64,000 nt of DNA from Bacteroides sp. CAG:1076 (lineage in GTDB: Bacteria; Bacteroidota; Bacteroidia; Bacteroidales; Bacteroidaceae). Positions within the stretch are counted from its first letter, which is position 1. Each line of letters starts with the position of its first letter. Where the stretch lies: assembly GCA_000436795.1 (NCBI GenBank), contig HF993255.1, forward strand, positions 10,313-74,312. Direction: 5' to 3'. The notes below the pieces were generated by a model. The model was not told where the DNA came from. It saw only the letters and a list, made by a program, of their open reading frames with translations, and made no database searches. The translations under genes and the position numbers were made by a program. This document shows positions 26,342 through 33,730 of the stretch, piece after piece.

Positions 26342-27067
26342 TTAGAACTTATATCCGACAGAGAACATAAATGCTCTGTGTTTTCCGCCTCCATCGATAA
26401 CAGGTATAAGACCGAAGTCATAGTTTAGGTTTACGCTCCATGACTGGAGTATTTCGAGCCCAGCTCCCAGACCGATACCGAAATCGAATCTTTTTATGGA
26501 GTCAAACGTGTTGATTTCGTAGCCTCCTCCAATGGGACTTCCCCATAAGGTGGCGTCCATTCCTAATTCAGATTTTCCTCCCAGACCAAAGGCGAAGTAA
26601 GGACCGGCATTGAAGGTCAGATTGAAATTGTCGGCTATGTTGAGGCGATAACCTGCCATGACAGGAATTTCCATGAAGATAGCATTTTCTGTAGTTTCTA
26701 CGGTTGCGACATCTCCATCTCCTACATCGCCCGATGTGGAACATTTATCTCCTTTCGAAAGGAATAGGAGAGAGGGCTGTATAAAGAAGTCTTCAGATAC
26801 TTTGTCGACAGGTATTTCCAGGTCTGCACCGATTAGCCATCCCAGTTTTCCATCGCTATGATTGCTCTTGGTGATGTGGCTATATGTACCTCCGGCACGT
26901 ACACCTATCGATACGTCTGTACCAAAAAGGTTGAAGGTACGCTGGGCGTAAATGTAACTGGCCGGTAAAAGTAACATGATTGCCAGAACTGTAAAGAAAA
27001 TGTGTGTGATGCGCAGGCTGAAGATGCTGTACTCATTTTGTACGTTGTGCGATTTTTGTCCTTTCAT
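26342..27067 (-). CDS. Outer-membrane beta-barrel protein (OMP_b-brl type)
   Basis: A 241-residue porin-like protein. After a hydrophobic signal (HIFFTVLAIMLLLPASYIYAQ) comes the family opening VSIGVRAGGTYSHITKS, LGWLIGADLEIPV, IQPSLLFLSKGDK and IPVMAGYRLNI, then GPYFAFGLGG and a terminal MFSVGYKF. This is the common Bacteroidota eight-stranded barrel family of unknown function. An internal ATG nearer the signal peptide may be the true start, because the N-terminal 20 residues are polar (MKGQKSHNVQNEYS). Confidence 0.8.
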   Translation of the reverse strand: MKGQKSHNVQNEYSIFSLRITHIFFTVLAIMLLLPASYIYAQRTFNLFGTDVSIGVRAGGTYSHITKSNHSDGKLGWLIGADLEIPVDKVSEDFFIQPSLLFLSKGDKCSTSGDVGDGDVATVETTENAIFMEIPVMAGYRLNIADNFNLTFNAGPYFAFGLGGKSELGMDATLWGSPIGGGYEINTFDSIKRFDFGIGLGAGLEILQSWSVNLNYDFGLIPVIDGGGKHRAFMFSVGYKF

Positions 27068-27537
27068 AGTCGGTTTTGTTTTTTGTGCCTACAGACTCTT
27101 TGGTTAGGCGGGTAAATAAAGAAGGCGTAAGAGTCTTCGAAAATGTTGATAACGCCTTGTGTAATAGTTGAGTAAATTCATGGCTTATTTAGCCTTTTTA
27201 GCTGAATATGTTAATTTTATTTTATTACAAAGGAAAGTAAAATAAATGTTTCCCCTGTCATATGTTTTAAGGACAAGGGAAACATATAATTGATGACGTA
27301 AAACGATAAAAGTGGAACGAGAATGTCAGTCTAATTTATTAGTTGCTTAACAGTCTGTTGATAGTGAAATAATGTGATAAGTACTGAAATCACGGATGAC
27401 GGGAGATACCATGTATTGTTCGATAATCAGGCAGAACGGCTGGGTTTCAACTCAGGAAAGCATTCGATGCATTTATGTTCAATAGGGGGCTTTTGTGATT
27501 GTTGTCTGTTTTTCTGTTGATTGAGGTATAGGAGTTT
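27068..27537. other. Intergenic region without a gene
   Basis: 470 nt with no credible coding frame on either strand. It contains the hairpin described separately and A/T-rich upstream sequence for the outer-membrane gene pair. Confidence 0.5.
27246..27285 (-). terminator. Hairpin downstream of glycerate kinase
   Basis: 14-bp arms with one mismatch, ATGTTTCCCCTGTC and GACAAGGGAAACAT, followed on the minus strand by TTTATTTTA. It lies about 250 nt past the glxK stop, so it could end a long 3' trailer or be an independent element. Confidence 0.5.
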
Positions 27538-28617
27538 TCATTTGGGATATTGAAATAGATTGAGTGTTTCGTTGATCCACTTTTGTATGTTTCTTCTGGC
27601 TGTTTCCGGCTGAATAGCCTCTTCAATACTCATGCCTTCGGGGGTAATGCTGTCTACTCTTGCAAATCCGGCATTGAGAAGTTCCTGTCTGTCGCTTGCC
27701 TGTCCGGCGGTTAGCCATACCGGAACTTGATGCTTTCGTGCCCGTTGCAGAATGCGTTCGGGAAGTTTGCCCATAAGTGTCTGGCGGTCGGCGTGCCCTT
27801 CGCCGGTAATGACAAGGTCGGCATGTTTCAGCAGTTCATCGAATTTTATGAGATCGAGCAGTAAGTCGGCTCCCGATTGTGCCGTAGCATTGAAATATTG
27901 CATGAAAGCGTAGCCTAAACCTCCGGCGGCTCCGGCACCGGGTTGCGTGGAAGTATCTTTTCCCATTAGGCGGGCGGAACTGTCGGCAAACTGTCGGGCG
28001 CGGCGGTCCAGTTCGTTTACCATCTGGGGAGTGGCTCCTTTTTGGGGAGCAAAGGTAAAGGCTGCTCCTTCTTTTCCATAAAGTGGATTGCGTACGTCGC
28101 TGGCTAAGGTAAACTGGCATCCGGCTGTTTGGCTGGTCAGTACATCGTTTATTGTTCCGTTAGGGGCGAGGATGTCGGTAAGTGCCTGAAGCATTCCTTT
28201 TCCGGCATCGCTGGTTCCGCTTCCTCCCAGTCCGATGATGAACTTTCTACAACCTTGTTGTATGGCGTGGGCTACGAGTTCGCCTACACCGTAGGTCGTG
28301 GCTATCAGTGGATTGCGTTCTTCGGCTTTCATCAATGTCAGTCCGCATGCCTTGGCTGTTTCGATAACGGCTGTTCCGTCGGGAGCAATACCATAGCTGG
28401 CAAGGATGGGACGCATCAGCGGATCGTGTACTTTGGTTTGGATGATTTGTCCGTGCAAGGCAGAGATAAAGGCTTCGAGCATGCCTTCACCACCGTCGGA
28501 CATGGGGAGTGAATGGACTGTCGCACCGCGGAAAGTCAGAACTTGTGCAAGGACTGCTTCTACTTCTTCTGATGTGAGGCAGCCTTTGAATGAATCGATG
28601 GCCAGAATGATTTGCAT
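27538..28617 (-). CDS. glxK: Glycerate kinase
   Basis: A 359-residue kinase phosphorylating D-glycerate in the cytoplasm. It opens with the family motif IILAIDSFKGCLTSEEVE and carries SLPMSDGGEGMLEAF, KFIIGLGGSGTSDAGKGML, PGAGAAGGLGYA and LVITGEGHADRQT, all conserved in the GarK/GlxK family. The length is slightly under the usual 370-380 residues. It is four bases downstream of the YqiA-like gene in a three-gene minus-strand operon with the glutaredoxin-like protein. Confidence 0.94.
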   Translation of the reverse strand: MQIILAIDSFKGCLTSEEVEAVLAQVLTFRGATVHSLPMSDGGEGMLEAFISALHGQIIQTKVHDPLMRPILASYGIAPDGTAVIETAKACGLTLMKAEERNPLIATTYGVGELVAHAIQQGCRKFIIGLGGSGTSDAGKGMLQALTDILAPNGTINDVLTSQTAGCQFTLASDVRNPLYGKEGAAFTFAPQKGATPQMVNELDRRARQFADSSARLMGKDTSTQPGAGAAGGLGYAFMQYFNATAQSGADLLLDLIKFDELLKHADLVITGEGHADRQTLMGKLPERILQRARKHQVPVWLTAGQASDRQELLNAGFARVDSITPEGMSIEEAIQPETARRNIQKWINETLNLFQYPK

Positions 28618-28621
28618 GGAA

Positions 28622-29212
28622 CTATATTGTTAATAGTTTTTCTATCAGTGGAACGTAATATTGGTGTACCTCATCGGCTGTTGGAGTATGCCCGCCCGGG
28701 AAGTGCCAGGAGTGGGGATAGTATTTCAGAAAGAGTGGTTCGTAGTGGGCCAGATGGTCGTTCTCTCCAAAGATACCCCAGATGTGTTCGCGGTTCGCGG
28801 ACTGGTAGTGGTCCCATTGATGGAGCTGTACTTCGGCAAATTCATCAATCAGAGGCTGGTCGATGACGAAATGCTGGTTGCCGTCTGCTCGGGGTGACTT
28901 GTATTCATGGGGCCCGATGCGTTCGGTCAGGAATTTGGTCATTTCGAAATATGGGTTTCCAAGCAGGGCGGGGAGTCCGTTTTCGGAAGCTATAATCTGG
29001 GCAAGAAAGGAACCGTTACTGTTTCCGACGAGTACATCGGGGGCTTCTTGTTGGCATAGTTGACGCAGGAATGAAAGTGCTTCTCGGGGATGCAAAGGCA
29101 AATCGGGAGTCAGAACTTGCGCTTTGTTGCTGAGGCTTTCTTGCAATGCCTGGGCAGGTGTGCATGCACCGGAAGCGAAGAAGCCATGAAGGAAGATAAC
29201 TTTTCGTTTCAT
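28622..29212 (-). CDS. YqiA/YcfP-family alpha/beta hydrolase
   Basis: An esterase-like protein of about 196 residues. IFLHGFFASG forms the oxyanion strand, LVGNSNGSFLAQ holds the nucleophile Ser, and IWGIFGENDHLAHYE and HFPGGHTPT supply the acid and His, as in the YqiA/YcfP group. ATG 29212 (MKRKV) is preferred because the upstream ATG overlaps the glutaredoxin stop. The substrate is unknown. It is the middle gene of the operon. Confidence 0.85.
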   Translation of the reverse strand: MKRKVIFLHGFFASGACTPAQALQESLSNKAQVLTPDLPLHPREALSFLRQLCQQEAPDVLVGNSNGSFLAQIIASENGLPALLGNPYFEMTKFLTERIGPHEYKSPRADGNQHFVIDQPLIDEFAEVQLHQWDHYQSANREHIWGIFGENDHLAHYEPLFLKYYPHSWHFPGGHTPTADEVHQYYVPLIEKLLTI

Positions 29213-29214
29213 TT

Positions 29215-29514
29215 TCAACAACCGCTTCCGTCGATGTTACATGTAGCTCCTTCGCTGACCGGGCGTGACTGTAGTCCGGCATCTTCGGGGGTAAGAGTTA
29301 CTGTGCCGTCTTCCAGTACGAAGCAGGGGATGCCGGCAGCTCCGCTTTTCTTTGCTGCGTCGAACACAGGGTTATGGTCGCGGAGTCTCAGGAATTCCTT
29401 GAGGTTTCTTACATGCTGGCCGATGTCGATGATTTCGTAACGGCTGTTTCCTTTGACTTGTTCTTCTACGTATGTGCAGTCGGGACATGTCTGCATTCCA
29501 TATATCTTTATCAT
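29215..29514 (-). CDS. Glutaredoxin-related protein
   Basis: A 99-residue thioredoxin-fold protein. MIKIYGMQTCPDCTYVEEQV has a CPDC active site in place of the usual CPYC, followed by the cis-Pro region GAAGIPCFVLEDG and a C-terminal Cys pair (ATCNIDGSGC). It probably acts as a disulfide reductant in the cytoplasm. A -7-like TAACTTTG lies 35 nt upstream on the minus strand. First gene of the grx-yqiA-glxK operon. Confidence 0.85.
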   Translation of the reverse strand: MIKIYGMQTCPDCTYVEEQVKGNSRYEIIDIGQHVRNLKEFLRLRDHNPVFDAAKKSGAAGIPCFVLEDGTVTLTPEDAGLQSRPVSEGATCNIDGSGC

Positions 29515-29650
29515 AGTGGTAGCGTTTTTATGTGATTTGTTACGAGGACAAAGTTATATAAAAATTGGTGGAATGTATGTGTGATTGATATTTTCTGTAA
29601 ATTTGGCTGTCGTGAATATCTTTGTTTCAGAAAATAAATCGGATGGATAA

Positions 29651-30520
29651 ATGAAAAAGACTGTAGCACTTATGGATAAATTTATTTGTCTGGCGGGTGG
29701 GGAAGCGTTGCCGGCAAGTAGTCTGAAAGGGGACTGGGTAGAGCAGATGGTGGCGGATGGAGTACTCCTGATTGTGTCGAACGGTAGCAGGAAGCGTGTG
29801 CGTGCAATCGACGGGCAGGCTTTTCGTGAGCATTTATCCAATAAATATGATATCCGGAATCTGGAACAGTACCGTGAGTTGTTATTGTCGGACGATCCGG
29901 ACCGGTCGGTTCAGGTGGCTGTGACGGGTAACTCAAAGGTGAGGGGAAAGCGTACTTTTTACGGTTTTCTGGTGAATAGTTATCAGCCGATACCAGCAAC
30001 TGTAAACGGGTGTTCTAAAACGATTTTACCGCTGGAGGGGACTTTTGATTTTATCTACGATTATTGGAACTTTGTGATTCCGGAAGATGTGGTGATAGTA
30101 GGTATTGAGAATCCCGAAAACTTCAGGTATGTATCGGCTCAGAAAAAGCTTTTCAGTTCGGTTGTACCCGACGGGGTGAAGCTGCTTTTTGTGTCCCGCT
30201 ATCCGCAGGAGCAGAGCAAGGACTTACTCGACTGGCTGCAAAGTATTCCTAACCGGTATATTCATTTTGGCGACCTCGACTTGGCGGGCATTCATATTTA
30301 TCTTACATCGTTCTATCCATATTTGGGGGAGAGAGCTTCTTTCCTGATTCCGGCGGATTATGAATATCGGATAGCACATGGAAGCAGGGAAAGGTATAAT
30401 CATCAACTTGAGAAATATGGGAAAATGCAGGTAACTGATCCACGCTTGGAAGAGCTGGTGGCTTGTATTCATCAGTATCATCGGGGGTATGATCAGGAGG
30501 GGTATATCGAAAGGATTTGA
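29651..30520 (+). CDS. Toprim-type protein resembling the JetD C-terminal domain
   Basis: A 289-residue soluble protein. The first 100 residues are a predicted helical/winged-helix region (WVEQMVADGVLLIVSNGSRKR). The rest resembles the Toprim catalytic domain shared by Wadjet JetD and topoisomerase VI A subunits: VIVGIENPENFRYV gives the conserved Glu near residue 150, LLFVSRYPQEQ the middle strand, and YIHFGDLDLAGIHIYL the DxD strand near residue 206. Typical JetD is nearer 400 residues and sits with JetA, JetB and JetC, none of which are here. It is therefore an orphan of uncertain role; the assignment rests on motif resemblance. Confidence 0.6.
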   Translation: MKKTVALMDKFICLAGGEALPASSLKGDWVEQMVADGVLLIVSNGSRKRVRAIDGQAFREHLSNKYDIRNLEQYRELLLSDDPDRSVQVAVTGNSKVRGKRTFYGFLVNSYQPIPATVNGCSKTILPLEGTFDFIYDYWNFVIPEDVVIVGIENPENFRYVSAQKKLFSSVVPDGVKLLFVSRYPQEQSKDLLDWLQSIPNRYIHFGDLDLAGIHIYLTSFYPYLGERASFLIPADYEYRIAHGSRERYNHQLEKYGKMQVTDPRLEELVACIHQYHRGYDQEGYIERI

Positions 30521-30651
30521 AGGTGATGGGAATAGATTGATTCCGGATGGTATTATACGATTATCGGTAGAAGCGCGAACGGATGTACATCTGTGTGGAC
30601 GTATTTTGCATTTTTACAAGGGCAATATAACTGCAGGTAAGGTAGAACTAC

Positions 30652-30659
30652 TATATTTG
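30652..30659 (+). promoter_or_regulatory. -7-like element before the small Cys-rich gene
   Basis: TATATTTG, 19 nt before the ATG. No TTTG at the -33 position. Confidence 0.4.
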
Positions 30660-30678
30660 TATAGTATAAATTTGTATC

Positions 30679-30885
30679 ATGATACCTCCTGCTATAGAAC
30701 AATCAACGAAGGAAGAGCGTCGGGCGTATGTGCTCGATGAGTGGAAATGCCTGCATAACTGTGAGCTGTGCGGTAAGTGTCACGTACTGAAAGGACAGGA
30801 CGTGGAGGTTCTTTATGCGGATTACATAGAGGGATTGCGGAGCTATATGGATGTGACGATTGACATCCGGAACCGGAGTTATTGA
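30679..30885 (+). CDS. Small Cys-rich protein, probable metal binding
   Basis: 68 residues. A central cluster CLHNCELCGKCHVLKG has four Cys and a His in a C-x3-C-x2-C-x2-CH arrangement that could bind zinc or an iron-sulfur centre. The flanks are charged and the C-terminus (DYIEGLRSYMDVTIDIRNR) looks folded rather than random. I recognise no family. It is kept because it has its own -7 element, codon use like its neighbours, and a sensible composition. Confidence 0.65.
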   Translation: MIPPAIEQSTKEERRAYVLDEWKCLHNCELCGKCHVLKGQDVEVLYADYIEGLRSYMDVTIDIRNRSY

Positions 30886-30923
30886 CGGGATACAGTCGGT
30901 TGGTTACCGATGTTTCGTTAATT

Positions 30924-30994
30924 CCGAGATTCCGGAAAACAGACTTTTGCCGCGTTCTTCAAACGGATAATCGGAAATCTTTTCGGAATCTCGG
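30924..30994. terminator. Inverted repeat between convergent genes
   Basis: Perfect 11-bp arms CCGAGATTCCG and CGGAATCTCGG with a 49-nt spacer. It lies between the small Cys-rich gene and the convergent pyridoxamine oxidase-like gene. The termination role is inferred. Confidence 0.45.
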
Positions 30995-31031
30995 GTAAAA
31001 TGGTGGGAAGGATACTTTACAAGAAGTTTTT

Positions 31032-31502
31032 TCAGAACTGGAAATGGATGGGCTTGGCAAAATCGGCTTTCTTTTCCAGTCCTTTTACGTTGCCTAAATT
31101 GGTCATCCAGCCGTCGATGTGCTTCAGGTAAAATACCTTGAACACGGGATTGGTGCGCATGTCTTTGTAAAGTTCGTGCACGATGGCACTCTTCTCGATA
31201 ATGGCGTCGCGGATATCCTGACGTTCTTCGAAGACTGCTTCTGCCGAGAAACGGATCCAAGGTGTTTGTATTTCGTCCTTTTCCAGCTTGCATCCGCAAA
31301 GTTCGAGAGCGGGATTTGTCTGAAGCTCGGCATACACTTCTTTCTTTGCATTGGTACAGAACCAGAGCTTATCGTCTTCCAGTATCATGTATTGCATGGG
31401 GCGTACCTTGGGATTGCCGTCGAGTCCGATGGTAGCCATAAACTGAATGCCGATGCGATCCAGGTAGCCGGCTACATCGCGCAGGGTAATTTCTTCGTTC
31501 AT
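31032..31502 (-). CDS. Pyridoxamine 5'-phosphate oxidase-family protein
   Basis: A 156-residue FMN-binding split barrel. YLDRIGIQFMATIGLDGNP then VRPMQYMILEDDKLWFCT is the typical opening of the PNPOx-like family, and WIRFSAEAVFEE the middle strand. These small proteins usually bind FMN or F420-like cofactors and are not true PdxH. It is 24 nt downstream of thioredoxin on the same strand, so a redox role is likely. Confidence 0.85.
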   Translation of the reverse strand: MNEEITLRDVAGYLDRIGIQFMATIGLDGNPKVRPMQYMILEDDKLWFCTNAKKEVYAELQTNPALELCGCKLEKDEIQTPWIRFSAEAVFEERQDIRDAIIEKSAIVHELYKDMRTNPVFKVFYLKHIDGWMTNLGNVKGLEKKADFAKPIHFQF

Positions 31503-31526
31503 TATCGTTTCGTCTTTACTTGTGGG

Positions 31527-31826
31527 TTATTGCAAAAAAGGATCGATGGTTGACAACAGTTCAGCTTTCGGCATTGCACCGCTTGCTCTCCAAAGTACTT
31601 CTCCTCTGCGGAACAGCATGAGGGTGGGGACGGACTGAATCTGGTATTGTTGGGATAGTGCTGCATGCGTATCTACATCAATCTTGATAATACGTATACG
31701 GTCGCCCAGTACCTCTTTTACTTGTTGCAGGACGGGGTGCATCATTTTGCAGGGTTGGCACCAGGTCGCAAAGAAATCGACCAGCACGAGCTGATCGCCG
31801 GCAATTACGTCATAAAATGTTTCCAT
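31527..31826 (-). CDS. trxA: Thioredoxin
   Basis: A 99-residue thioredoxin with active site WCQPC (C23, C26), where Q replaces the usual G. The rest is canonical: LVLVDFFATWCQPCKMM, VDTHAALSQQYQIQSVPTLM with the cis-Pro, and LFRRGEVLWRASGA. The frame extends 31 codons upstream, but that stretch is Lys/Arg-rich and overlaps the previous gene, so METFYDV is the start. It is clustered with a flavodoxin-like reductase and a PNPOx-like protein. Confidence 0.92.
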   Translation of the reverse strand: METFYDVIAGDQLVLVDFFATWCQPCKMMHPVLQQVKEVLGDRIRIIKIDVDTHAALSQQYQIQSVPTLMLFRRGEVLWRASGAMPKAELLSTIDPFLQ

Positions 31827-31912
31827 AGTTAATTTGTATTTTTGTTTATTATTGGTTGAGAAGTAAGCACGTTTCCGATCTTTTCGGTCTTGCTTGCCTT
31901 CGTAATGTTGTT

Positions 31913-32449
31913 TTAGCAATGAAGTCCCATTTCGTAGGCTTCATTTAGTTTGGGGTTTCCGGTGATGGTACGTGGAGCAGTTACTCCGCCACAGAAAAGT
32001 GTACCGGCCAGACGGCTCTTCGGGAAACAATCAATCCAGCCTGTCAGGCCAGCTTCTGCCCGTTTGGGAACTTCCGGTTCTTCTTCGGCGGCAGTAGTTA
32101 GCATGTAGACGTCACGGAACTGATAATCCATGGTATACAACGCATTCATACGGTCGATGAGCACTTTCATCTGTCCGCTCATCTCGAAATAATAGATTGG
32201 AGTAGCCCATACGATGACATCCGCATGCAGCACTTTCTGCATGATGCTGTCGACGTCATCCTGAATAACACATTTGCCCAGTTTCTGGCAGGCTAAGCAT
32301 CCACGACAAAAGTGTATATCTTTACCGATAAGTGAGATCTTTTCTACTTCGTGACCTGCCTGGAGAGCACCATTTATAAATTGATCAGCGAGCATGTCGC
32401 TGTTTGAGCCAGTGCGTAGACTGGTTGAAATAACAATCACTTTTTTCAT
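31913..32449 (-). CDS. Flavodoxin-fold NAD(P)H-dependent FMN reductase
   Basis: A 178-residue flavodoxin-like protein. VIVISTSLRTGSNSDMLADQ forms the phosphate loop for FMN. A cysteine cluster, FCRGCLACQKLGKCVIQDD, matches the iron-sulfur flavoprotein/multimeric flavodoxin group, and ADVIVWATPIYYFEMSGQMK is the second FMN loop. It probably reduces quinones or FMN. It heads the trx-PNPOx cluster. A distant relative with the same Cys cluster lies beside the McrBC genes. Confidence 0.87.
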   Translation of the reverse strand: MKKVIVISTSLRTGSNSDMLADQFINGALQAGHEVEKISLIGKDIHFCRGCLACQKLGKCVIQDDVDSIMQKVLHADVIVWATPIYYFEMSGQMKVLIDRMNALYTMDYQFRDVYMLTTAAEEEPEVPKRAEAGLTGWIDCFPKSRLAGTLFCGGVTAPRTITGNPKLNEAYEMGLHC

Positions 32450-32565
32450 GTTACTTTGTCTTTATTAGCTTTTGTAGACCAGCTCAAAGTTATAGGTTTC
32501 TTTCCAGTTTTCCGCATGTATTGTCTGAAAAAAATAGGTGTCCGGAATGTCTGAATGCAGGTCTT

Positions 32566-33522
32566 TCAGATTCTATTTTGTTTCTTGTCCGACTGTTTCC
32601 TGAAAATTTGTGCTGCGATGCTGCCCGAAAAGTTGTGCCATACGGAAAACATGGCTCCGGGAACGGCCGCCATAGGGAACATGGCAAAATGGGTAGTAGC
32701 CAGCGAAGTGGCGAGTCCGGAGTTCTGCATGCCTACTTCGATGGCAATGGCCGACCGTTTGGACGGCTCGCTTCCGGTAAGGGCAGTAAGTCCATAGCCT
32801 AAGGCCAGTCCGAGTACGTTATGCAGGATGACCGCTACGGCTACTATCAGGCTGCATGTAAGAATACTGGTAGAGTTATGGGCAACGATGATGCCGATGA
32901 TGAATGCGATGGATAGTGTGGAAATCATTGGTAACAGCGGTACGATTCGTCGGGTGGTTTGTCCAAAATAATGGTTCGCGGCAAATCCCAGTACGATGGG
33001 AACGATTACCACTTGTACGATACTTAAAAACATGCCGGCAATGTCTACGTCGACCGATTCGCCGGCCAGCAGCCATACGAGGGCAGGCGTGACGACGGGA
33101 GCCAGCAGGGTGGAAACGCCGGTCATTGCTACGCTCAGAGGAACATCGCCTTTGGCCAGGTAACAGATGACATTGCTTGCCGTACCTCCCGGACAGCATC
33201 CCACAAGGATTACTCCGAGAGCAAGTTCTTCGGGCAGGGCCAGCAGCTTGCTGAGCAGCCACGCCAGGGAAGGCATAATGAGAAACTGTGCCAGTTCGCC
33301 GATGAGGATGTCTTTAGGATGTTGCAGAACGGGCTTGAAGTCGGACGGGCGAAGTGTCAGTCCCATGCCGAACATTACCACGCCAAGCATCGGCGTGATG
33401 GCTGAAGTTCCTATCCAGGCAAACGAGGAAGGGAGAAAGAGTGCCACGACAGTCACCAGTACCACGATAAGAGTGATGTGTGCTGCAATCCATGCAGATA
33501 AGGTGAAGATTTTATTTTTCAT
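32566..33522 (-). CDS. Bile acid:sodium symporter-family (BASS) transporter
   Basis: A 318-residue inner-membrane protein with about nine hydrophobic helices. Family motifs are visible: MLGVVMFGMGLTLRPSDF, VGCCPGGTASNVICYLAKGDV (sodium-site GGTASN) and EVGMQNSGLATSLA. BASS members carry bile acids, pantothenate, pyruvate or other organic acids with sodium; the substrate is undefined. A -7-like TACCTTTG lies 37 nt upstream on the minus strand. Confidence 0.93.
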   Translation of the reverse strand: MKNKIFTLSAWIAAHITLIVVLVTVVALFLPSSFAWIGTSAITPMLGVVMFGMGLTLRPSDFKPVLQHPKDILIGELAQFLIMPSLAWLLSKLLALPEELALGVILVGCCPGGTASNVICYLAKGDVPLSVAMTGVSTLLAPVVTPALVWLLAGESVDVDIAGMFLSIVQVVIVPIVLGFAANHYFGQTTRRIVPLLPMISTLSIAFIIGIIVAHNSTSILTCSLIVAVAVILHNVLGLALGYGLTALTGSEPSKRSAIAIEVGMQNSGLATSLATTHFAMFPMAAVPGAMFSVWHNFSGSIAAQIFRKQSDKKQNRI

Positions 33523-33688
33523 TGCTTCTAATGCGTATGTTGTCTTTTAAAATTGCGTGCAAAGGTACGAAAATTTGAGGGCATCCTAGTGTGGTATGGC
33601 TGATTTGCTAGGTATCTCTGTTGGTCTGGGGATGAAAAAGTTACTATGTTTTTTGAAACTTCCTGATGAAAATGTCGGATAATTCATC

Positions 33689-33696
33689 TACATTTG
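33689..33696 (+). promoter_or_regulatory. -7-like element before mcrB
   Basis: TACATTTG, 34 nt before the ATG. No TTTG at the expected distance, so it may need an activator or be weak. Confidence 0.4.
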
Positions 33697-33730
33697 TTGA
33701 AAATGAATGCTCTAATAAGATTGACTCATT

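Noticed and set aside
28622-33522. Redox and transport genes as part of a defence island
   Set aside because: Glutaredoxin, thioredoxin, PNPOx-like, flavodoxin and BASS genes are ordinary metabolic families with normal codon use.
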